This document shows, piece by piece, positions 27,101 through 34,358 of a stretch of DNA of 45,744 nucleotides. The stretch comes from an uncultured Bacteroidales bacterium. GTDB taxonomy: Bacteria; Bacteroidota; Bacteroidia; Bacteroidales; Muribaculaceae. The stretch is from assembly GCA_902776955.1 (NCBI GenBank), contig CACYSG010000015.1, positions 1 through 45,744 on the forward strand, read 5' to 3'. Each line of letters starts with the position of its first letter. Position 1 is the first letter of the stretch. The position numbers and the translations under genes are program-made. The notes under the pieces are model-generated. The model saw nothing but the letters and a program-made list of their open reading frames with translations, did no database searches and had not been told where the DNA came from.

Positions 27101-27373
27101 GGTGATGTGCATGTTGTTACCAGCAAGCACGGTCTGCTTGCCAAAACCCACATAAGTGATTTCCAACTCGGCACCCGCGGGCGCGTTGATGGAGAAATTG
27201 CCGTCGAAGTCGGTTACTACCGTGTTCGACGTGCCCTTTTGCACGATCGTGGCACCAATCACAGGCTCACCGTTGGGATCAACGATGGTACCCGTGAAGG
27301 TCTGGTTCTGTGCAAATGCCACTATTGCCAGCATGACTGTCAACAGCAGTGAAAGTAATCTCTTTTCTTTCAT
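24185..27373 (-). CDS. SusC-family TonB-dependent outer-membrane transporter
   Basis: This 1062-aa protein has signal peptide residues 1-21. A carboxypeptidase-D-like regulatory domain follows (about 24-100: [22 protein letters not shown]). The TonB-box/plug start is [21 protein letters not shown]. The SusC signature is [12 protein letters not shown]...[32 protein letters not shown]. A 22-strand-type barrel runs to the aromatic end [12 protein letters not shown]. It imports oligosaccharides across the outer membrane using TonB energy. It is the first gene of the operon, transcribed divergently from the regulator at 27704. Confidence 0.96.
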   Translation of the reverse strand: [1062 protein letters not shown]

Positions 27374-27438
27374 GTTACATTTGTTATTGGTTGATAAAAT
27401 ATTGATTGGTTATTCATTGAATAGTCACGAGTCACATC

Positions 27439-27447
27439 GCAAAAATA
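27439..27447 (-). promoter_or_regulatory. Candidate promoter of the PUL operon
   Basis: TATTTTTGC on the - strand matches the -7 element TAnnTTTGC, 66 nt upstream of the susC ATG. The nearest TTG upstream is farther than the usual spacing, so activator dependence is plausible. Dyads in the same divergent gap, GTGGA/TCCAC (27488-27505) and ATAGT-CA-ACTAT (27526-27537), could bind the regulator. Confidence 0.5.
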
Positions 27448-27642
27448 TATATTATTAATATGTGTCGCTGAGGCCAAAAATAAAAAAGTGGACGATTTTA
27501 TCCACCGAAAATTTATAAGCCAATGATAGTCAACTATTTACAGAAACACCACAAACGTTAAAAAGTGGTTAAAATATAAGCATATAAAACTCCCTGAAAA
27601 CAACAAAAAGCGGTGATTTCATCGAAGATTTCGGGCATTTTG

Positions 27643-27674
27643 TTGGTTTTTCACTATTTTACCCGTACATTTGC
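27643..27674 (+). promoter_or_regulatory. Promoter of the PUL regulator
   Basis: TTG (27643-27645), a 20-nt spacer and TACATTTGC (27666-27674) match the Bacteroidota promoter. The start codon at 27704 is then about 30 nt from the -7 element. This argues against an upstream TTG start at 27671, which lies inside the promoter. Confidence 0.75.
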
Positions 27675-27703
27675 CCAATCAAGTGAAAAGCCGCAAGAAG
27701 CCT

Positions 27704-29350
27704 ATGAGACATCTGATGATAATAACCTTGCTGCTAGCCCTGTCGTTACAGGCTGCAGCCGACATAAACCTGGAGCAAGAATACCGCCGACTGGACCAAG
27801 CGATTGAACAGACCGAACGATATGTGCAGCAGCGCGAGAGCCGTATCCAGAATTACAAAACCGCCCTTCAAGTGACCGACGACAGTAAGGCGCGTTATGA
27901 GATGTGCCATAAACTGTACGAGGAGTATCACCCCTACATGAGCGATTCTGCCATCCATTACATCGGCAGGTGCATCACGCTGGCCGAGCAGATGCAGGAC
28001 CCCGTACGCGCCGACGAGTGCCGGCTCAAGTTGGCTTTCCAGTGCACCGAGTCGGGCATGTATCATGAGGCCATGGACGTGCTCAATTCCCTCGACGCGG
28101 CGAGAATCAATGCCTCTAACAACCGCCGTCGCTACTACAGCACGCTGGCCCACCTGTATGGTGAACTGGGCTACTACTGCAAGGTGCCGCAACTGCAGGG
28201 GAAGTATTATGCCAAGCACGACGAGTACATCAGGATGATGGGCTCTGACAGCATCCCGGTAAACGACGATGAGGCCTTGCAGATGAAGGAAGTGGAACGC
28301 TTTGCCGCAGGTGACGGTGAGGGAGCGTTGCGCTACAGCGACCTCCGCCTCAAGCAGGTCAAGGAGGGCTCGCATGAGTACGCCATCGTGGCATTTTACC
28401 GCTATTTGGACTATATGGCCCTGGGCGACTCGGTGCAGTCACGCTACTGGGTGACGCAGTCGGCCCTGAGCGACGTCAAGAATGCCGTGATGGATCAGGG
28501 CGCGATGTGGGAACTGGCCAACAAGCTCATGGCCGACGGGGACATCAACCGCGCCTACCGCTACATTCATTTTGCCTGGCAGTGCGCCAACCGCTTCAAC
28601 ACCATGAAACGCAACAATCAGATTTCGCCCGTCCTCACCGTCATCAGCGACAACTATGAGGCGTCGCTCAAGCATGCCAACCGCCTGCTGGCGGTGCTGG
28701 CAGTGGTGGCTAGCCTGTTGACGGCCTTGTTGGCGGTCATCCTGTTCTATAGCAACAGCCAGCGCAAGAAACTTGCCCGCGCCCGTAACGAGCTGAGCGA
28801 GAGCAATACACAACTGGCACAGCTGAACAGCCAGCTGTCTGATCTCAACAGCCAGCTGCATGAGACCAACATCAAGTTGGGCGACTCCAACCGCGTCAAG
28901 GATGAGTATGTGGGACGTTTTATCCATCTGTGCTCCTTCTACATCGACCGCCTGGACGAGATGCGCAAGCAGGTGAATAAGATGGTCAAGAGCAAGGACC
29001 TGAACGCCCTGCACCGCTTCACCAGCGACAGCGAGTTGCGCGACAAAAACCTTGCCGACCTCTACGAGATGTTCGACAGCACGTTCCTGCACCTGTTCCC
29101 CAACTTCGTGAACGACTTCAACGCCCTGTTGCGTCCCGAGTGCCGCATCGTCCTGCCCGACCCCAAGACGCTCAACACCGACGTGCGCATTTTTGCCCTC
29201 ATCCGCCTCGGCATCGAGGATAGCAGCCGCATCGCCGAATTCCTGCATTACTCGGTCAACACCATCTATAACTACCGCGCCAAGATCAAGAACGGCGCCC
29301 TTGGCGACCGTGATACCTTCGAGGCGCAGGTTAAGTCCATAGATATGTGA
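27704..29350 (+). CDS. SusR-like membrane-spanning PUL regulator (DUF6377-type)
   Basis: From the ATG at 27704 the protein is 548 aa. It has a signal peptide or anchor (RHLMIITLLLALSLQAAA). A helical TPR-like sensor region covers about 25-320. One membrane helix lies at about 328-349 (LLAVLAVVASLLTALLAVIL), followed by a coiled coil (about 355-400, repeated NSQL/ESNTQL/ETNIKL). The C-terminal part carries a helix-turn-helix at about 495-530 (LIRLGIEDSSRIAEFLHYSVNTIYNYRAKIK). This is the build of one-protein transmembrane regulators that sense periplasmic sugar and activate the adjacent susC operon. Its divergent position supports that. The ligand is unknown. Confidence 0.85.
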   Translation: MRHLMIITLLLALSLQAAADINLEQEYRRLDQAIEQTERYVQQRESRIQNYKTALQVTDDSKARYEMCHKLYEEYHPYMSDSAIHYIGRCITLAEQMQDPVRADECRLKLAFQCTESGMYHEAMDVLNSLDAARINASNNRRRYYSTLAHLYGELGYYCKVPQLQGKYYAKHDEYIRMMGSDSIPVNDDEALQMKEVERFAAGDGEGALRYSDLRLKQVKEGSHEYAIVAFYRYLDYMALGDSVQSRYWVTQSALSDVKNAVMDQGAMWELANKLMADGDINRAYRYIHFAWQCANRFNTMKRNNQISPVLTVISDNYEASLKHANRLLAVLAVVASLLTALLAVILFYSNSQRKKLARARNELSESNTQLAQLNSQLSDLNSQLHETNIKLGDSNRVKDEYVGRFIHLCSFYIDRLDEMRKQVNKMVKSKDLNALHRFTSDSELRDKNLADLYEMFDSTFLHLFPNFVNDFNALLRPECRIVLPDPKTLNTDVRIFALIRLGIEDSSRIAEFLHYSVNTIYNYRAKIKNGALGDRDTFEAQVKSIDM

Positions 29351-29607
29351 TTTCCAGCCGTTTGTGCGGTATGGCCTGCCATGAGGACCTTTCTTGTGGC
29401 AGTGCCGTGATAATTGCCTAAATTTTCAGAAAACAGGAATGAATATCATATTTTTTAAATAAATATTTCATCTTTATTTAGTATTTTCTTGATTTCTTGT
29501 AAAATGGATGATTGGCGCTCATTTACAAGGATGCTTACGATGTCTAAATGAGCCAAATTCCGTTATAATTTTTAATTATCTTAAATCTTAAAGATTTATG
29601 AAATAAG
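29351..29607. other. Intergenic AT-rich stretch
   Basis: Between the regulator stop and the next promoter I see no gene. CTGCCA...TGGCAG near 29376-29402 is a weak dyad without a T-run. The remainder is strongly AT-rich (around 29450-29600) and holds nothing I recognise. Confidence 0.5.
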
Positions 29608-29641
29608 TTTGTTATATTCAAGATTATTTTCCTAATTTTGC
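29608..29641 (+). promoter_or_regulatory. Promoter of the M6 peptidase gene
   Basis: TTTG (29608-29611), 21 nt, then TAATTTTGC (29633-29641) is a near-ideal Bacteroidota promoter. It implies a leader of roughly 135 nt before the ATG at 29782, long enough for post-transcriptional control; no clear structure was found in it. Confidence 0.8.
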
Positions 29642-29781
29642 ACATTAATAAATTATAAGAAGTGGTGTATTTGTGGACTTGGGAAATGTAACTATTAAAT
29701 TCCATAGGTCTATAATACTTTGAAGATTAACCGAAATAACCCGATTAACAGACTAAATATTAACCATTTATTCATTATTTT

Positions 29782-32025
29782 ATGAGAAGATTACTTGTAC
29801 TACTTGTGGTGGGATTGATGTGTCTGGTTGCGCGCGCGGTTCCTGCAGATCCTACTCCCTCGACAATCACTCAACCTGATGGAACTAAACTCACCGTGGT
29901 ATTACATGGTGACGAGTTCTTCAACTACCTGACGACTGCCGATGGCTATACCGTAGTGAAGAATGCTGCAGGTTTTTACACCTATGCTCGTCTCGACGGG
30001 AACAATTTGGTCGCTACCGACTTGATTGCCCGCGATAGCCGTACGGCTGCCGACCGTGCCTACCTCGCTGGTGTGTCCAAGGGGCTGGTCAGCAGTACCA
30101 TGAAAGATCATGGCCGACAGTTGTTAAAACAACGCAACAACGTGTTGCGCGGCATTGGTCACGGTGGTCACATGGACTACAGCAAGTTCCGTGGCTTGAT
30201 CATCCTGATCAACTACACCAACAGGAATTTTAATGATTACGTTCCCAGTAACTACAATCCTGTTGACTTCTACGAGGCTATGATCAATAGCCACGATTAT
30301 CAGGGCTTCACGCTTCCCTTCGGCACTAAGATTGACGCGATGGGCAGTGTCCGCGATTACTTCTATGATAACTCCTTCGGGCAGTTCGACCCGCACTTCG
30401 ACATCCTGGGTCCGGTGGATGTGCCCTACGCTTGCACCGACGCCCATCAGTTCGATTGCGACTCCATCTTCTTTGCCGCGCTCGAGGCGCTTGACCCCGA
30501 GGTGGACTTCAGCCAGTATGATACCGATGAAGACGGCACGGCCGACATGGTCTTCTTCCTGGTTGCCGGTCACGGCTCGGATGTCCCCGCCAATGACCGC
30601 GACCTCCTGTGGCCCCACATGAAGAATTTCACCGATTCTCCCGTTCTCGACGGTGTGAACTTCAAGCTCTATGCCTGCTCGACCAACATGACCGGCGAGG
30701 AGGATGAATACCGCATCAATTACAACAATGTTGCTGGCATTGGCACTATCTGCCACGAGTTCAGCCATTGCCTGGGTCTGCCCGACTTCTATGATGCCGA
30801 TGCCGATGGCAGCGGTGGCACTAACCGTAACTATCCCATGACCTGGTCTGTCATGGCCAGCGGCTTCAGGAGCAACAATGGCCGCAATCCTGTCGGCTAC
30901 AGCTTGTTTGAGCGCTATGCCTTGGGCTTTGCAAAGCCTACCTTGATTGAGGGCGAAGACACCATTTCGATACCGGCTCTTGAAAAGGCTAATATGGGTT
31001 ACCGCATGAACACCGCCAACGAGGATGAGTACTTCATCATCGAGAATCGCCAGCGCGTTAAGTGGGACAAGAACCTTGCCGGCCCCGGCATGCTTATCTG
31101 GCGCGTCGATTCCTCGAATGTTGAGGTTTGGGAGAACAACCTCGTCAATTCCAACCCCGAACGCTCGTACTATGAGTTGATCCGTGCCAATTTCAGCGGA
31201 ATCAGCGATAGTTACAATGACCCCTTCCCCGGCGTTTCCAATGTCACTTCGATCACTAACGTCACGACTCCCAACCTGCGCACGTGGGACGGTAAGTTGA
31301 GCCGTTATGCCTTTACTAACATTACTCAGGCCGACAGTATCATCACCTTTACCGTGGTTAGAGACAAGTCCAAGGCTTCCATGGAAGACTTCGAGGGAAT
31401 GCCTGTGGCTGCCACGCTCAACCAGCGCGGTGTTCAAGGTGTGTTCGCCAAGTGGGACTTCTACAATTGCGGCGTAGTGGACACTGCTCAAGTGGCCGAG
31501 GGACATGCTGTCGCCATGAGAAACGGCAGCTACTTTAACACGGCTGAGAACTTGAACAAGATTCCTAAGATTGTGACCCTCAAGATCTACAATCCCACTT
31601 CATCAAGCATTACCATCAGGCCCCAGTACTCCACCAACAACGGCCAGAGCTGGAAAACGCTGGATACTTACATCTATGAGTATCCCGTTGCTGCCGGCAC
31701 TTCGACCAAGGTCACGATTACCGAATTCCCCACCAACGTGCCCATCATGCTGCGCTTCAGGGAGTCATCGGGTAGCTCGTCGGAGTATTGCTTCATCGAC
31801 GACATCGAGATCAGCTACGAGAACACCTGGACGCCCGAGTTCATTCCTGGTGATGTGAACGGTGACGGCCTCGTGAACGTTGCTGACGTCACCTCGCTCA
31901 TCAATTACAATCTAAACGACGGTGGCGATATCATTGTGGAAGCTGCCGACTTGGACGGAAACACTGAAATCAACATTACTGACATTGTTCAGCTCATCTC
32001 CATGGTGTTGAACGCTGAGCAGTAA
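29782..32025 (+). CDS. Secreted M6-type metallopeptidase with dockerin-like C-terminus
   Basis: This 747-aa protein has a signal peptide (RRLLVLLVVGLMCLVARA). The M6 (immune-inhibitor-A-like) catalytic region has zinc site HEFSHCLGLPD (H325, E326, H329, D335). Supporting family stretches are GLIILINYTNRNF, MGSVRDYFYDNSFGQF and TDEDGTADMVFFLVAGHGSD. A beta-rich middle (about 500-685) precedes residues 689-747, which hold two EF-like calcium loops, GDVNGDGLVNVADV and ADLDGNTEINITDI, the layout of a type I dockerin. It is secreted. Another dockerin-bearing peptidase follows 69 nt downstream. No cohesin gene is in the window. Confidence 0.9.
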   Translation: MRRLLVLLVVGLMCLVARAVPADPTPSTITQPDGTKLTVVLHGDEFFNYLTTADGYTVVKNAAGFYTYARLDGNNLVATDLIARDSRTAADRAYLAGVSKGLVSSTMKDHGRQLLKQRNNVLRGIGHGGHMDYSKFRGLIILINYTNRNFNDYVPSNYNPVDFYEAMINSHDYQGFTLPFGTKIDAMGSVRDYFYDNSFGQFDPHFDILGPVDVPYACTDAHQFDCDSIFFAALEALDPEVDFSQYDTDEDGTADMVFFLVAGHGSDVPANDRDLLWPHMKNFTDSPVLDGVNFKLYACSTNMTGEEDEYRINYNNVAGIGTICHEFSHCLGLPDFYDADADGSGGTNRNYPMTWSVMASGFRSNNGRNPVGYSLFERYALGFAKPTLIEGEDTISIPALEKANMGYRMNTANEDEYFIIENRQRVKWDKNLAGPGMLIWRVDSSNVEVWENNLVNSNPERSYYELIRANFSGISDSYNDPFPGVSNVTSITNVTTPNLRTWDGKLSRYAFTNITQADSIITFTVVRDKSKASMEDFEGMPVAATLNQRGVQGVFAKWDFYNCGVVDTAQVAEGHAVAMRNGSYFNTAENLNKIPKIVTLKIYNPTSSSITIRPQYSTNNGQSWKTLDTYIYEYPVAAGTSTKVTITEFPTNVPIMLRFRESSGSSSEYCFIDDIEISYENTWTPEFIPGDVNGDGLVNVADVTSLINYNLNDGGDIIVEAADLDGNTEINITDIVQLISMVLNAEQ

Positions 32026-32094
32026 TGTCTTGATAAAATATTTCGGAATTATCAACTTTATTTTTTTAACTAAATCATCCATTAACTGTTTTTT

Positions 32095-33849
32095 ATGAAG
32101 AAATTTTTATTGTTAACTGCTGTTCTTGCGATGTTCTCTCAGAACATCGACGCTAAAAGCGTAACTGTTGAGCAGGCCATGGCTATCGCCCAGAGGCACT
32201 GCACAAGTACCCCCGCCATGATGAAGAGCGGAGCTAATGCCAAGATGGAATTAAACTATGTGGCTCGTGGTGCAAAAGGTACCAATGACTTCTATGTGTT
32301 TAACCGTCAGGGTAATCAGGGCTTCGTAATCGTTGCTGGTGACGACGTGTCAACCCCCATCTTGGGTTATAGCGACAAGGGTGCGTTTGATATCAACAAG
32401 GCCCCCGAGACCTTGCGCCTCTTGCTCGAGGAATATCAGAGTCAGATGGAGTGGATGCGTCACAATCCTCAGAAGGCCAATGCTCCTCGTCTCAACTACG
32501 ACTTGCAGCCCTATGGCGTAGCTCCCATCCTGGGTGATGTGCACTGGTGGCAGGGTGCTCCCTACAACAGCAATCTGCCTACCGCTTCCAACATGCCCTC
32601 TGACTGCTTAGGCCATTGCTATGCCGGTTGCGCCGCTGCTGCTCTGGCTCAGATCCTGAAGGCCTTTAGGCACCCGTATCATGGCTATGGTGAGAACTCC
32701 TACACCTGGACCGTGGACGGTCGTGAGTGGACTATGGCGTCCAACTTTGCCAACCACAATTACAGGTACAGCCAGATGAGGACTGGTTATGGTCCCACCT
32801 CGACTTCTACTGGCGTTCGTGATGTAGCTGAGCTGTTCTATGATGTAGACGTTGCCCTGAACATGAGGTTCTACGGTGATAACGGTAGTGACGCCTATAT
32901 CAGGGATATCGTTAAGGCCCTGATCGCTTACTTTGACTACAATCCTGGCATGCAGTACTTGTTGAAGAGCAACTATGCTTACAACGAGGAGGCTTGGAAT
33001 GACATGATCTACGCTGAGATCGATGGTGGCCGTCCTGTTTATTACCTTGGCTATCGCACCATTGACAACTCTGGTAATTCCTGCGAGGTAGGCCATGCCT
33101 TTGTTCTTGACGGTTATGACAGGAACGGTAAGGTTCACGTCAACTGGGGTTTCCAGCCCGAGGAGTATAACACCTACTTCGAGTTGAATATGTTGTCGCC
33201 CAGAATGTACACCGCCGAGGGTTATGGTGAGTTTGACGTTGAGAAATCTGGTTTCAACGCCAAGCAGAGCATGATCATTGGCATCTGCCCCGACACGACT
33301 GGCGTTGGTGGCGTTGTCGTTAAGAACGTTAACCTGGTTGCTGAGCAGATGCCTGCTAACGACGTGCGTGCCACTATCGAAGTTCAGGCTCTGAACGGTC
33401 CTTACAGCGGTAGCTTGAAGTATGGTATCGTTACCAAGGACGATGAGGGTTATCATAACTACTACACCTTCACCGATGAGGTATCTATCGATGAGAACGG
33501 TATTGCAACCCTTGACGTGAGCGGTTCATACGATTGGCTGTATAACGGCCGCACCTACTACATCGTAGTTTGGTCTCCCTACTTCAGCGATAGCTACAAC
33601 TGGTTCCTGGCCGAGCCCGTGCCCTTCACCATTGGTGACTGGGTAACTCCTCCCGATCCCCAGTTCATCCTGGGTGACGTCAATGGTGACGGCGTTGTGA
33701 ACATCACCGACGCAACCATGCTGATTGGTCTGATTCTCGATGGCGATCCTCTTGCCAGCGACTATCCCGCAGGTGACATGAACGAGGACGGTGTCCTGAA
33801 CGTTTCTGACGTTAACCTGCTGATTAATCAGGCTCTGACCGGTGAGTAA
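32095..33849 (+). CDS. Secreted C10 cysteine peptidase with dockerin-like C-terminus
   Basis: This 584-aa protein has a signal peptide (KKFLLLTAVLAMFSQNIDA). A C10 propeptide (about 21-140) precedes the peptidase with catalytic Cys179 (CYAGCAAAALAQIL), His334 (VGHAFVLDGY) and the VHVNWG loop (N350-W351). Residues 526-584 carry two calcium-loop repeats, GDVNGDGVVNITDA and GDMNEDGVLNVSDV, i.e. a dockerin-like domain where the other C10 enzyme here has a type IX-like tail. GGT/GTT/GCT codons are more frequent than in the housekeeping genes. It probably shares a transcript with the M6 gene, and a strong terminator follows. Confidence 0.9.
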   Translation: MKKFLLLTAVLAMFSQNIDAKSVTVEQAMAIAQRHCTSTPAMMKSGANAKMELNYVARGAKGTNDFYVFNRQGNQGFVIVAGDDVSTPILGYSDKGAFDINKAPETLRLLLEEYQSQMEWMRHNPQKANAPRLNYDLQPYGVAPILGDVHWWQGAPYNSNLPTASNMPSDCLGHCYAGCAAAALAQILKAFRHPYHGYGENSYTWTVDGREWTMASNFANHNYRYSQMRTGYGPTSTSTGVRDVAELFYDVDVALNMRFYGDNGSDAYIRDIVKALIAYFDYNPGMQYLLKSNYAYNEEAWNDMIYAEIDGGRPVYYLGYRTIDNSGNSCEVGHAFVLDGYDRNGKVHVNWGFQPEEYNTYFELNMLSPRMYTAEGYGEFDVEKSGFNAKQSMIIGICPDTTGVGGVVVKNVNLVAEQMPANDVRATIEVQALNGPYSGSLKYGIVTKDDEGYHNYYTFTDEVSIDENGIATLDVSGSYDWLYNGRTYYIVVWSPYFSDSYNWFLAEPVPFTIGDWVTPPDPQFILGDVNGDGVVNITDATMLIGLILDGDPLASDYPAGDMNEDGVLNVSDVNLLINQALTGE

Positions 33850-33883
33850 TCTCCAGGCTTAGATTCACAGTAAAACCTTTTCT

Positions 33884-33925
33884 GGTGGCGACAGTGCATC
33901 ACGACTGTCGCCACCACTGTTTTTA
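33884..33925 (+). terminator. Terminator after the dockerin C10 peptidase
   Basis: GGTGGCGACAGT (33884-33895) and ACTGTCGCCACC (33904-33915) make a perfect 12-bp stem. ACTGTTTTTATT follows. It lies 34 nt after the stop codon. Confidence 0.92.
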
Positions 33926-33968
33926 TTAGGGCGTCCGGTAAAAACGCATTGATGTAGCCAGCATGTAG

Positions 33969-34090
33969 GGCCTCGCCTTGGCGTGGCCGTTCGCCAAAAA
34001 ATAAACTACGAATTTCGCGAATTTTACAAATTGGCATCCGCATTCAATTACGCCATATTTAACGAATTGCGGCCACGCCAAGGCGAGGCC
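33969..34090 (-). repeat. Dispersed repeat, copy C (inverted relative to A and B)
   Basis: Both ends carry the 20-bp imperfect palindrome: GGCCTCGCCTTGGCGTGGCC at 33969-33988 and its complement GGCCACGCCAAGGCGAGGCC at 34071-34090. Between them ACTACGAATTTCGCGAATTT...TTGGCATCCGCATTCAATTACGCC is the reverse complement of copies A/B at 10604-10836. This copy therefore shows the complete unit with palindromes at both ends, about 122 bp. Confidence 0.88.
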
Positions 34091-34142
34091 CTGCCCGCCA
34101 GCGACCGGGGACCTGTTATAATTCAATGTGATGGAACTATAA

Positions 34143-34247
34143 CCGCCCGTTGGGCGGGACATTAAGCAAATTTTTAAATTAAAATTATTATACTGAATTT
34201 TTAATATTAATTTGTTTAATTTCCCGTGCGTCAGCACGGTTAAATTA
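34143..34247. repeat. Short intergenic hairpins
   Basis: CCGCCC-GTT-GGGCGG (34143-34157) and CCGTGC-GTCA-GCACGG (34224-34239), the latter with an outer A/T stem TAATTT/AAATTA (34217-34247), are built like the hairpins at 10204-10466. No gene overlaps them. The DNA between is AT-rich. Confidence 0.7.
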
Positions 34248-34305
34248 CCAGGTCGGATTAATGGCACATCCTCCCGCCGGTAGGCGTTACCATTATGCGG
34301 ACCTT

Positions 34306-34327
34306 GAGACGCAAAATTTTGCGTCTC
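34306..34327. repeat. 22-bp perfect palindrome
   Basis: GAGACGCAAAA at 34306-34316 is followed directly by its reverse complement TTTTGCGTCTC at 34317-34327. It lies 31 bp beyond the rnc stop codon. There is no T-run on either side, so it is not a simple terminator. Palindromes of this kind recur as intergenic repeats in Bacteroidota genomes (general knowledge, not checked). Confidence 0.8.
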
Positions 34328-34358
34328 TACATAGGGGGAAGAATGATATCGCAATGTG

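Noticed and set aside
30124-31506. 460-codon - strand frame antisense to the M6 peptidase
   Set aside because: It overlaps a gene with a clear zinc site; the composition looks like a translated complement of coding DNA.
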